From Chloroflexota bacterium (GTDB lineage: Bacteria > Chloroflexota > Anaerolineae > Promineifilales > Promineifilaceae), in the NCBI GenBank assembly GCA_024223125.1, contig JAAEOP010001165.1:1-11540 (forward strand): DNA of 11,540 bases. Reading direction: 5' to 3'. The translations under genes and the position numbers were made by a program. Position 1 is the stretch's first letter. Every line of letters starts with the position of its first letter. Positions 1-7,137 of the stretch are shown here, piece after piece. A model generated the notes under the pieces. The model was given only the letters and a program-made list of their open reading frames with translations, made no database searches and was not told where the DNA came from.

Positions 1-1773
1 GCGCACCTCCTCGGCCGCAGACAACCACGAACCGCCACGTAATGCTTTGAACCCTCCTTCGGTTGGCCCCATCGGGTTGGTGTCGGTGGAGCTTTTATAG
101 AAGCGCGAATCGTACCAATCGTTAACCCATTCCATCACATTACCGGCCATATCATAAAGTCCCAGGGGAGAACGGCCGTCGGGATAACTACCTACCGGCG
201 CTGTATCTTTGTGCCCATCATTAAAAGCGGCGTCCCGTTCGGCCGAAGGACAATTTTGGTCGCAATAATTCAGCTTGACGCCATCGAACGCATCTCCCCA
301 AGGGTAGGTCAATTTTATGGCTTCATGGGGATCAAAAGCGGCCGCCATTTCCCATTCCGCTTCCGATGGCAAACGGCCGTCCCGCCATTGGCAAAATTGT
401 TCTGCCTGATACCAGTTGACAAACACAACCGGGTAATCATCATACGCCGGATCGCCATAATATGCGGGATGAGTCGTCGGGTTTGAACGAGATGGAGCTT
501 TACAAACGCCAGATTCCACACAAAGCTGGTACTGTCCATTGGTCACTTCAGTTTCATCAATATAAAACGCATCCATCTCAATGAGATGAGCCGGTTCTTC
601 ATCCCGTTCCCCTTCGTCTGTGCCCATGCTAAAGGTTCCGCCAGGCACAAACAACATCCGCGCCCCAGAATCGGTAACAAGAGGTTCTGGCGTGGGTGTG
701 GGTGGGTCGGTGGGGATAGGGATGGGGGATGGCGTGGGGGCCAGGGCAGTCATTGCTTCGACCACAGCCGAACGAACAGTAGCGGTAGCTTCAGCTTCGG
801 TCACATCCTGAGTGTTCATGTTTACGGCCGTCAAGCCCAAACCCACCAGCACAAGAATAACCAACAGCGCCGCCAGAGCATAAATAGTGCGTACTTCAAT
901 CTGGCGTCGTTTTCGCGGCGTCAAACGGGGGGGAACAGGCTGCCCGAACTGGTCGCTGGGGGCAGTTCGGCGGGGAGGCGCCGGTTCAGGTTCGGTGCGG
1001 CCGTAAGGCCGATTCAACGCCGCCGCAAACGCCGCCACCGATTCATAGCGGGCATCGGCGTGAAGCAACATAGCTCGATTAGCAACAATGGAGAGATACG
1101 GTTCCACTTCCGGGTTCACTTCCCGCGCCGGAATCAGATCGGCCAGACCGCTTTCTCGCTGCAACGCGCTGGGGGGCGTCTGGCCGGTTAACAAAGTGTA
1201 CAAAGTAGCTCCCAGACTGTAAATATCACTGGCAGATAAAGTCTCTTGCTGGGCTTGCTGTTCTGGTGAACCATACCCTTGTGTATGCGGACGAATACCC
1301 AAACCAGGCAACCCGCTGTCTACCAGATAAACATCTCCACCGGGCGTAACACGGATGTTGGCCGGTTTGATGTTGAGATGCAGTTGGCCTTGTGTATGCA
1401 AATAAGCTAATGGTTGGCAAACAGCTTGCAGCCAGTTGATGATGAGGTCGGAAGGGAAACGGCCGTACTGCCCCAACAACGTCTGCAAATCTACCCCATC
1501 TACATATTCCCATACTAAATATTGCCCCACCCCTTCTATAGCGAAATGGTCTAACATGCGCGGTAGTTGCGGGTGCTGCCATTGGCTGATCTGACGGGCT
1601 TGTTGGCGAAATTGTTTTTGAATGGTTATGGAAGGATCGAGGTACTCTTTTACGGCCGTGTTCACCCCATCCACAACATCCCACGCCCGGTACACAGCGC
1701 CATACGCCCCTTCTGCTAACAGGCTGACAATTTGGTATCGCTTAAGGAGACGTTCACCCGGTAATAAAGGCAT
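1..1773 (-). CDS. Kinase-like domain / TM helix / FGE-sulfatase fusion, partial (C-terminus off window)
   Basis: 591 codons are open from ATG 1773 to the left edge. An in-frame TAA two codons upstream fixes the earliest possible start. Residues 1-255 form a PknB-like kinase fold: glycine loop EGAYGAV (21-27), VAIK-type Lys42, activation-segment GYGSPEQ (166-172) and SDIYSLGATLY (182-192). However, the HRD motif reads HLN (132-134), so the catalytic Asp is Asn. The alpha-C Glu appears to be Gln58, and DFG is DSG (152-154). A hydrophobic segment at about 297-317 is a single membrane helix, followed by a Pro/Thr-rich linker (346-364). From about 372 an FGE/SUMF1-type domain runs to the edge (VPGGTFSMG, RLPSEAEWEMAA, GNVMEWVNDW, LRGGSW). 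Such kinase-FGE fusions are known in bacteria with large kinase repertoires. Here the domain would lie outside the membrane while a probable pseudokinase faces the cytoplasm. FGE-like domains in these fusions are often binding rather than sulfatase-activating modules; its C-terminal end is not visible. Confidence 0.9.
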   Translation of the reverse strand, partial: MPLLPGERLLKRYQIVSLLAEGAYGAVYRAWDVVDGVNTAVKEYLDPSITIQKQFRQQARQISQWQHPQLPRMLDHFAIEGVGQYLVWEYVDGVDLQTLLGQYGRFPSDLIINWLQAVCQPLAYLHTQGQLHLNIKPANIRVTPGGDVYLVDSGLPGLGIRPHTQGYGSPEQQAQQETLSASDIYSLGATLYTLLTGQTPPSALQRESGLADLIPAREVNPEVEPYLSIVANRAMLLHADARYESVAAFAAALNRPYGRTEPEPAPPRRTAPSDQFGQPVPPRLTPRKRRQIEVRTIYALAALLVILVLVGLGLTAVNMNTQDVTEAEATATVRSAVVEAMTALAPTPSPIPIPTDPPTPTPEPLVTDSGARMLFVPGGTFSMGTDEGERDEEPAHLIEMDAFYIDETEVTNGQYQLCVESGVCKAPSRSNPTTHPAYYGDPAYDDYPVVFVNWYQAEQFCQWRDGRLPSEAEWEMAAAFDPHEAIKLTYPWGDAFDGVKLNYCDQNCPSAERDAAFNDGHKDTAPVGSYPDGRSPLGLYDMAGNVMEWVNDWYDSRFYKSSTDTNPMGPTEGGFKALRGGSWLSAAEEVR

Positions 1774-1776
1774 AAG

Positions 1777-1893
1777 TTATCCGATCAACACCTGCGCTTC
1801 AGGGCACTGTACTAAGTCCGCATGAGAGTCGCTTTGCTGCACCATGGCAATCACAATTGTCAATGCACCCAAACGTCCCCAAAACATCATCAT
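1777..1893 (-). CDS. Tiny ORF resembling the C-terminal tail of TrkH/KtrB potassium transporters (probable remnant)
   Basis: The frame has 38 codons beginning with three consecutive ATGs. AGGAG (1898-1894) overlaps the TAG stop of the antiporter, and the third ATG (1887) has the best spacing, giving 36 residues. The stop TAA is 3 nt before the kinase ATG. The protein starts MFWGRLGALT, continues with a short hydrophobic stretch and ends CPEAQVLIG. That matches the end of TrkH/KtrB/NtpJ K+-translocating subunits, where the last helix carries GR-GPLT and the chain finishes YPE----IG. The remaining roughly 400 residues of such a subunit are absent. The likeliest reading is the 3' relic of a trkH-like gene whose body was lost or replaced by the antiporter next door. 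A translated single-helix microprotein is the alternative, since signal, frame and spacing are intact. The family match is from memory of the motif, not from an alignment. Confidence 0.55.
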   Translation of the reverse strand: MMMFWGRLGALTIVIAMVQQSDSHADLVQCPEAQVLIG

Positions 1894-1896
1894 CTC

Positions 1897-3825
1897 CTAT
1901 GCCTCTAAACGCAGCGATACATCATCTAGCTTCTCTGACGATCCTACAATCGTTAAAATATCACCTTGTTTCAACTTGGTATAACCATGTGAAATCAGTG
2001 CATGTCCGTCTCGTTGCACAGATAGAATCAATACCTCTAGCGGCAGCCGTATGTCTCGGATAGCCATGCCATCTAAATCTGGGTTGGCCAACTCAATATC
2101 TATCATCTCTTGATCATCGCGCATACCCAATAGCATGGAAGTACCAACAGGAGCGCGTACAAAATGTTCAAGGAGGGTAACAACGGCCGTTTGCGGTTCC
2201 ACAATCATAACGCCCAACTGATGGAACATCTCCGCATTAGCGCGATCATCTATTTTGACAACCATCGTGTCTGTGCCAAAATTTTCATACGCCAATTCAC
2301 AAAGACGGTAACTTTCAGCATCCGGCAAAAAAGAGACCAACGCATCCGCATGAACCATATCCAACGCCTGTAAATCTGCCAATGTTAGCCGAGGAATCAG
2401 GCTAGCCTCAACACCAGTTGCATTTAACTTTTCTAACGACTCCTGACTGGTACAAACTTGCTTCACCTGCCAATCATGCGCTTCAAGTTGTTTGGCTAAT
2501 TGCACAGATTCAGGTTTGAGACCAAATATCACCACATCTCGGACGCCATCAAATTCGGCCGGTTCGGCCCGCGTTCGCGCTTCGCCCATAAACTTAATGG
2601 CCCACTTAAAAAATGGCGGCCCCACAAGTTGGCTAAGAACAATGACCGCAATAAGGAGGGTGGCAAAATCTTCACCTAGAATTGGAAACTCAACCGCCAC
2701 TTCCTTGGCCAGACCCAAACCTACACCGGCCTGGGTCACAAAAGCCATCCAGCTAACGGCGTTTTGTTTCGGGGGATCACCAGCGGCAAAGCCACCAGCA
2801 AACGAACCAATAAAGACGCCTACTAAACGCACAATAAAAAGGATAACGGCAATGAGCCAGACTTGTGCCAATACATCTAAAGCCAATGAGGCGCCAGTTA
2901 AAGTAAAGAAGATGACGTAAATGGCGGGAGAAACATCATGGATGATTTTTGCAAATTCCAGACGAAACCGACTGTAGTTTGTAACCACAAAACTGCCAAT
3001 CATACAAATAAGAAGCGGTTCAAGGAGAATTTCAAAAGGGGCGTTTTCATGCGTATATTCACGCAGTAGATTGGAAAGAGCAAAAACACTATAGCCTACG
3101 ATGAGAACTATGATGATTTTTATGGCACGGTTACTGTTTGTGGAAATAATGGCTTGCAAAAGTTTGCCCAATCCATACCCGGCCGCCAGAGACAAAGCCA
3201 TTTCGAAGACCAGCAAGGCTACAAACAGCAAATTGATGCCGATATTGTTTAACAAAGCATCAGCCATTTCAGAACCCAGAGCAAAAAGAAGGATGACAGC
3301 CACATCAATGACCATGGTGACACCAATGGCTGTTTGTGTAAATTCTCCTTTCGCCCGTAGTTCATTAACAATGGCGATGACGGATGATGGCGACCTAGCC
3401 ACCATAATTATCCCGGCAAAAACAGATGCGGATACGCGGGCCATTAATGGCATTGCCTGCATAAAAGGTATGTAAGTGGACAGCCAAAAAACAGCTATCC
3501 CGCCCAAAACAGGTATGATGATAATGTTCAAGCTGGAAATCCAGGCAATGCTTTTGAAACGGCCGTGTAACTCTCTTAGATACAATTCGCTCCCGGCGGC
3601 AAAGGCAATAACAGCCAGAGACAACTCATCAATAACGCGGAGATTATCGAGGGCCTCCCTTCGCACCAGGTTTAAGCCAAACGGCCCCACGAGAATACCG
3701 GCAAATAAAAACCCGCTAATCAAGGGTAACTTGAAACGGGCAAAGAATTGACCAATTTGTTTGGACGCCAGGGCAATAATAATAAAAGCAGCTACGAATA
3801 CAATTGTTTCTTGAAGTTGAATCAT
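1897..3825 (-). CDS. CPA2/Kef-type cation:proton antiporter with C-terminal TrkA-N and TrkA-C domains
   Basis: This 642-residue integral membrane protein has about 12 hydrophobic helices in residues 1-412 and a soluble tail. The membrane part carries CPA2 hallmarks: LPLISGFLFAGILVGP (33-48), ARSPSSVIAIVNE (143-155) and Asp174 in a helix, the likely ion/proton-coupling acid. Residues about 428-545 have the TrkA-N (RCK) fold and about 565-642 the TrkA-C fold (QGDILTIVG). Such proteins exchange Na+ or K+ for H+ at the cytoplasmic membrane, gated by the RCK module. Unusually, the TrkA-N nucleotide loop reads FGLKPES (434-440) instead of GxGxxG, and the acidic residue expected after strand 2 is not evident (VCTSQ, 457-461), so NAD(H) control may be lost. 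The start lies 15 nt after the amidohydrolase stop with no good Shine-Dalgarno site, so translation may depend on the upstream gene. Ion specificity cannot be read from the sequence. Confidence 0.9.
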   Translation of the reverse strand: MIQLQETIVFVAAFIIIALASKQIGQFFARFKLPLISGFLFAGILVGPFGLNLVRREALDNLRVIDELSLAVIAFAAGSELYLRELHGRFKSIAWISSLNIIIIPVLGGIAVFWLSTYIPFMQAMPLMARVSASVFAGIIMVARSPSSVIAIVNELRAKGEFTQTAIGVTMVIDVAVILLFALGSEMADALLNNIGINLLFVALLVFEMALSLAAGYGLGKLLQAIISTNSNRAIKIIIVLIVGYSVFALSNLLREYTHENAPFEILLEPLLICMIGSFVVTNYSRFRLEFAKIIHDVSPAIYVIFFTLTGASLALDVLAQVWLIAVILFIVRLVGVFIGSFAGGFAAGDPPKQNAVSWMAFVTQAGVGLGLAKEVAVEFPILGEDFATLLIAVIVLSQLVGPPFFKWAIKFMGEARTRAEPAEFDGVRDVVIFGLKPESVQLAKQLEAHDWQVKQVCTSQESLEKLNATGVEASLIPRLTLADLQALDMVHADALVSFLPDAESYRLCELAYENFGTDTMVVKIDDRANAEMFHQLGVMIVEPQTAVVTLLEHFVRAPVGTSMLLGMRDDQEMIDIELANPDLDGMAIRDIRLPLEVLILSVQRDGHALISHGYTKLKQGDILTIVGSSEKLDDVSLRLEA

Positions 3826-3840
3826 ATAACTATTGTTCGC

Positions 3841-5088
3841 TTATCCTATAATGTTTTTCACAATACGGCCGTCCAGCATTACCAATCCAATATTATCCAC
3901 ATTTTCTAACGAACGGATATCCGCCAGCGGGTTTGTTTTCGTGATAATCAGGTCAGCCAGTTTGCCTGATTCCAATGTACCCACCCGGTCTTGCCAACCT
4001 AAACATTCAGCGGCCGTCTTCGTCGTCGCTACAATCGTCTCCATCGGCGACATTCCCACATTGCACATCAACCCCAGTTCACGCAGGTTTGTACCGTGTT
4101 TCATCACACCGGCATCCGTCCCCATAGCAATATTGACCCCAGCCTGAAACGCTTTGCCAATATTCTCACTATGGATTTCGATAACCTCCCGTGACTTTTG
4201 CACGCCCCACTCCGGCATTGAACCAGTCGCTTCAGCAATTTCCAAAACGGCAAGCGGAGCCAGCAATGTCGGCACTAAAAATGTTCCTTTTTCCAACATC
4301 AATTCAATCGCTTCATCATCAACAAAAATACCATGTTCAATCGAGTGAATACCGGCCCGTACCGCATTTTTAATACCTTCTGCCCCCTGTGCATGAGCCA
4401 TCACCTTAATACCTTTCCGGAAAGCCGCTTCCTGCACCATTACTTCTAGTTCATCCTGACTAAACTGCGTAAACTCAGGATGATCGGTTGGACTCAGGAC
4501 CCCACCTGTGGCACACACCTTAATGATCTCTGCCCCGGCCCGCAAAATCTGACGCACTTTTTTACGCACATCTTCTACGCCATCACAAATGCCTGACGGC
4601 CGTCCCGGCGTTTCCGAGAACAAATCCAAATTCGTCCCTGATGGCAGCCAGGTATCACCATGCCCTCCTGTAATGGAAAGTACCGATATTGAAATTTGCA
4701 TCCGCGGCCCCAGAATAACACCCTGTTCCACAGCCTGCTTCATACCTAAATCCGCCCCGCCTGCGTCCCGCACACTGGTAATTCCAGTATTCAAGGTACG
4801 TTCCATCCGATCCTGCGCGAGATAATAGTTCAGCGAAAACGGCGTACTGAGAAGGCGCATGATATTAATCTCTTCAAAAAGAAAATGGACATGAGTATCA
4901 ATTAGACCGGGTAAAATGTGGCCGCCTTGAGCGTCCAACATTGTTACTTCTACATCCGGTAGTGGAATATCTAATTTTTTCCCCACTGCTTGAATTTGAT
5001 TATCTTTTACTAGAACAGCGCCGTTTTGAATTGGGTCACGGCCGTAACCATCAATCAACGTTCCATTGTGAACCAGGGTATATTGCAT
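3841..5088 (-). CDS. Metal-dependent amidohydrolase (imidazolonepropionase / Xaa-Pro dipeptidase-like)
   Basis: This is a complete 415-residue cytosolic enzyme of the amidohydrolase superfamily. It has the usual N-terminal beta strands, a TIM barrel and a C-terminal return to the beta domain (GTLESGKLADLIITKTNPL). Visible metal-site residues are His66 and His68 (DTHVHF), Lys190 in IIKVCATGG (the position carboxylated in binuclear members), His232 (AHAQG), His252 (SIEHG) and Asp325 (GTDAG). The CATGG and SIEHGIFVDDE signatures place it with the imidazolonepropionase-like group, which includes Xaa-Pro dipeptidases and organophosphate-active relatives; the substrate is unknown. A strong site, AAAGGAG, ends 5 nt before ATG 5088 and confirms the start. 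It is the first gene of the minus-strand run leading into the antiporter, which follows after 15 nt, suggesting co-transcription. Nothing in the sequence links its chemistry to cation transport. Confidence 0.92.
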   Translation of the reverse strand: MQYTLVHNGTLIDGYGRDPIQNGAVLVKDNQIQAVGKKLDIPLPDVEVTMLDAQGGHILPGLIDTHVHFLFEEINIMRLLSTPFSLNYYLAQDRMERTLNTGITSVRDAGGADLGMKQAVEQGVILGPRMQISISVLSITGGHGDTWLPSGTNLDLFSETPGRPSGICDGVEDVRKKVRQILRAGAEIIKVCATGGVLSPTDHPEFTQFSQDELEVMVQEAAFRKGIKVMAHAQGAEGIKNAVRAGIHSIEHGIFVDDEAIELMLEKGTFLVPTLLAPLAVLEIAEATGSMPEWGVQKSREVIEIHSENIGKAFQAGVNIAMGTDAGVMKHGTNLRELGLMCNVGMSPMETIVATTKTAAECLGWQDRVGTLESGKLADLIITKTNPLADIRSLENVDNIGLVMLDGRIVKNIIG

Positions 5089-5148
5089 GACAACTCCTTT
5101 TATAATTTAACAAACATTGAGTGTACAGGATGTTATAATTGGCGGCGA
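5089..5148. promoter_or_regulatory. Divergent promoter region between amidohydrolase and methyltransferase
   Basis: The 60-bp AT-rich gap separates two divergent start codons. On the plus strand TGTTATAAT (5131-5139) is a perfect extended -10 (TG-n-TATAAT). The expected start at about 5146 lies only a few nt before the methyltransferase ATG at 5149, and no Shine-Dalgarno sequence is present, so a leaderless or nearly leaderless mRNA is implied. On the minus strand the same AT block reads TATAAC, preceded at 16 bp by TTGTTT, a plausible promoter for the amidohydrolase that would keep its AAAGGAG site. An apparent TGTACA-17-TATAAA minus-strand match is too close to the ATG to include that site. 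Promoter assignments are by eye. Confidence 0.5.
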
Positions 5149-6039
5149 ATGAAAAACAACGATACACACCGGCAATTAAAACAACTCTCAGAAGCGCTAT
5201 GGCGCATTTATCGGCGAGCAGAACGGCCGTTGCCCTGGCAAACTCACGATGGCAATCTCCCTTGGGACGATCCCGACTTCTCTGCCCGAATGTTGCGCGA
5301 ACATTTGGATGAATCTCATGGAGCCGCCTCCCGCCAGACGACCGAACGCAATCTGCAAATTGAATGGTTGTGGCCTCGGCTAGATTTACAACCTGGCTGC
5401 CACCTGCTCGATGTTACCTGCGGCCCTGGATTATACGCTGTAGAATTTGCCCGGCGCGGCTGCCATGTCACCGGCGTAGATTTTAGCCCGGCCGCCATTG
5501 CCTATGCCCGCGACCTGGCGCACGGCTACGATGTCGCCTCACATTGCACCTTCACCCAACAAGATGTGCGCCAATTTGATTTTGGCGCCAGTCAGTTTGA
5601 CGCTGCTATTCTACTTTACGGTCAGCTTGCCGTTATGAAAAAAGAAGAAGCGCAAACATTGCTGAGCTACATCGCCCAGTCACTTAAACCGGGCGGCAAA
5701 CTATGTGTGGAATTGCTCAACCAGGAGCATGTAGATAAAAGGTACAGTAATTGGTGGTTTACCGACGACGCGGGGCTTTGGGGAAATGATCCATTTTTGC
5801 ATCTGGGCGAACGATTTTGGCTGGAAGAAGAACAGCTTTCTGTGGAACGCTTTTACACAGTTCATTTGGAAAGCGGTGAAATGGACGTGATTGAACTGTG
5901 TGACCAAACCTATGCAGTTGGCGAAATGGTTGCAATGATGCGAGCGGCGGGTTTCACGGCCGTAACCCACCACCCCGCCTGGGACAACCTCCCGCTTTAT
6001 GATGCCCACGAATGGCATCTTTATGTAGCTGTCCATTAA
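5149..6039 (+). CDS. Class I SAM-dependent methyltransferase
   Basis: This 296-residue soluble enzyme has a Rossmann methyltransferase core at about residues 65-195. Motif I is LDVTCGPGLYA (87-97), the acidic ribose-binding residue is Asp111 (GVDFSP), the motif III region is FTQQDVRQFDF (135-145), motif IV is FDAAILLYGQLAVM (150-163) and the motif V/VI loop is LKPGGKLCVELL (179-190). About 65 N-terminal residues and a C-terminal beta-rich part flank the core. These motifs show S-adenosylmethionine binding; the substrate is not recognisable. The frame is open back to 5026, but those extra 41 codons overlap the divergent amidohydrolase coding sequence and look unlike methyltransferases, so ATG 5149 just after an extended -10 is preferred. 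It is a single-gene plus-strand unit that converges on nfo. Confidence 0.88.
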   Translation: MKNNDTHRQLKQLSEALWRIYRRAERPLPWQTHDGNLPWDDPDFSARMLREHLDESHGAASRQTTERNLQIEWLWPRLDLQPGCHLLDVTCGPGLYAVEFARRGCHVTGVDFSPAAIAYARDLAHGYDVASHCTFTQQDVRQFDFGASQFDAAILLYGQLAVMKKEEAQTLLSYIAQSLKPGGKLCVELLNQEHVDKRYSNWWFTDDAGLWGNDPFLHLGERFWLEEEQLSVERFYTVHLESGEMDVIELCDQTYAVGEMVAMMRAAGFTAVTHHPAWDNLPLYDAHEWHLYVAVH

Positions 6040-6056
6040 TGTTTATGCGGTCGGCC

Positions 6057-6080
6057 GTCATTCGTCAGCAGTCATTGGTC
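6057..6080. repeat. Degenerate heptad tandem repeat (GTCATTn)
   Basis: Just after the methyltransferase stop the sequence runs GTCATTC, GTCAGCA, GTCATTG, GTC in exact 7-bp register (6057, 6064, 6071, 6078). Short tandem heptads like this resemble the STRR microsatellites of cyanobacteria. Only about three and a half units are present, and the middle unit is degenerate. Confidence 0.4.
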
Positions 6081-6114
6081 GCCCACCCACTAATGCCGCT
6101 TTAATGTCACCGTA

Positions 6115-6143
6115 TTGACACTTGTGTGGCACTGTACTAAAAT
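6115..6143 (+). promoter_or_regulatory. Near-consensus housekeeping promoter in the intergenic gap
   Basis: TTGACA (6115-6120), a 17-bp spacer and TAAAAT (6138-6143) match the sigma-70-type consensus at 11 of 12 positions with ideal spacing. The expected start is about 6150. No credible plus-strand gene follows; the next gene, nfo, is on the other strand and ends at 6249. The promoter therefore appears to drive a short transcript ending at the hairpin at 6214-6240, or RNA antisense to nfo if read-through occurs. Confidence 0.6.
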
Positions 6144-6149
6144 GATGAT

Positions 6150-6250
6150 GTACTTCCTCCTCTCAACACCGATGGCCTGACCTTTTGGTCAAGATCAAAG
6201 GTATTCGGGAGATGGGCGGGGTCAAGGGGTTGCCCCGCCCTCCTGTTTTC
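6150..6250 (+). ncRNA. Candidate small RNA of about 100 nt with anti-Shine-Dalgarno-like 5' end
   Basis: The predicted transcript is bounded by the promoter at 6115-6143 and the terminator-like hairpin at 6214-6240. Near its 5' end is a pyrimidine run, TTCCTCCTCTC (6154-6164), complementary to GGAGG ribosome-binding sites. It is followed by a stem-loop at 6181-6201 (CCUUUUGGU and AUCAAAGG around CAAG, with one bulged U and one G-U pair), then the GC-rich hairpin. The only ORF inside is 10-12 codons with no ribosome-binding site. It matches no RNA family I recognise. The inference rests on promoter, structure and terminator placement; there is no evidence of conservation or expression. Confidence 0.4.
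6214..6250 (+). terminator. Terminator-like hairpin between convergent genes
   Basis: GGGCGGGG (6214-6221) pairs perfectly with CCCCGCCC (6233-6240) around an 11-nt loop, followed by TCCTGTTTTC. The stem is strong but the U-tract is short and interrupted, so efficiency is uncertain. It would stop plus-strand transcripts (methyltransferase and the candidate small RNA) just at the nfo stop codon. On the minus strand no U-run follows. Confidence 0.55.
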
Positions 6251-7121
6251 ATTTGATCAACTTCCGTAGACGAGCCAGATTCTCCACATCCATATCCATT
6301 TCAGTTCCATCAGCCAGTGTTTCCGTTTTTGGCGTCTCTAAATGGGCCGGATAGTCTGTCCAACGGGGGTCATTTACAAAATTGGCAAACCCTTCAACGC
6401 CAATAAACCCATCCCCAATATGCGCGTGCCGGTCTTTCCGGGAACCCAATTCAAATTTACTGTCGTTAAAATGGAAACATTTGATGCGCTCCAATCCCAC
6501 AACTTTGTCAAACTCAGCCATTGTGGCAGCATACGCTTCTGGCGAACGAATATCGTAACCGGCCGTAAAAACATGACAGGTATCAAAACAAACCCCCAGC
6601 CGCTCATCTCCGCCCACTTCGTTGATTAGATAAGCCAGTTGTTCAAACTTGAAGCCCAGGTTTGTGCCCTGGCCAGCCATTGTCTCCAGGCAAATGGTGA
6701 CATTGGGGGCGGTTGCGGCCGTTTCCACCAACAAACGCTGCAACGCTTCCACAATTTTACCCAGGCCGCTCTCCTCATCACTCTTGACATAAGAGCCAGG
6801 ATGAAAAGTCAAATACGGAATGGCAAACGCAGCCGCTCGTTCCACTTCAACCCGTAACGCCTGATAGGATTTTTCCCACAACTCCGCCTTGGGGGAAGCG
6901 ATGTTAATCAAGTAACTGGCATGAACGGCAACCGGGGAAATATCCTTGTATTTTGCGGCCGCTTCCCAGTATTGGGTCACATCCTTTTCCGTAATCGCTT
7001 TGGCTTTCCACTGCCGGTTACTTTTGGTAAAAACGAGTATAGAATCGCAGCCCGCTTCATGGCCGCGTTGAAATGCTTTATACAGTCCCCCCGCTGCACT
7101 CATATGTGCGCCTAATCGCAT
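6249..7121 (-). CDS. nfo: Endonuclease IV (deoxyribonuclease IV, AP endonuclease family 2)
   Basis: This complete 290-residue cytosolic DNA-repair enzyme cleaves 5' to abasic sites in base excision repair and uses three zinc ions. All expected metal ligands are present: His67, His107 (FHPGSY), Glu146 (CLETMAGQG), Asp180 and His183 (CFDTCHVFTAGYD), His217 (HFNDSK), Asp230 and His232 (DRHAHIGDG) and Glu262 (LETP). The N-terminal LGAHMSAAGGL and FTKSNRQW motifs are also typical, and the length is normal. AGGAG (7133-7129) lies 7 nt before ATG 7121. It is the last gene of a minus-strand cluster, separated by 72 bp of palindromic sequence from the small beta-repeat gene, so it may be read through or have its own promoter. 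Confidence 0.97.
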   Translation of the reverse strand: MRLGAHMSAAGGLYKAFQRGHEAGCDSILVFTKSNRQWKAKAITEKDVTQYWEAAAKYKDISPVAVHASYLINIASPKAELWEKSYQALRVEVERAAAFAIPYLTFHPGSYVKSDEESGLGKIVEALQRLLVETAATAPNVTICLETMAGQGTNLGFKFEQLAYLINEVGGDERLGVCFDTCHVFTAGYDIRSPEAYAATMAEFDKVVGLERIKCFHFNDSKFELGSRKDRHAHIGDGFIGVEGFANFVNDPRWTDYPAHLETPKTETLADGTEMDMDVENLARLRKLIK

Positions 7122-7137
7122 AATTGCTCTCCTGTAA

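Noticed and set aside
586..1191. 201-codon open frame on the plus strand
   Set aside because: It lies fully antisense to the kinase/FGE gene, whose frame is continuous with clear domain motifs; the product is Arg/Gly/His-rich and has no recognisable domain.
1226..1684. 152-codon minus-strand frame
   Set aside because: It is a shifted frame inside the kinase domain; the correct frame gives all kinase motifs.
5089..5133. TGTACA-17-TATAAA as the amidohydrolase promoter
   Set aside because: The predicted start would fall within the few bases before the ATG and exclude the strong AAAGGAG site, so a more upstream promoter is more likely.
5026..5148. 41-codon N-terminal extension of the methyltransferase
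   Set aside because: It overlaps the divergent amidohydrolase coding region, lacks a ribosome-binding site and does not look like a methyltransferase; the extended -10 lies within it.
6142..6180. 12-codon ORF starting with three ATGs in the candidate small RNA
   Set aside because: The first ATG overlaps the -10 hexamer, there is no ribosome-binding site, and the frame is too short to support.
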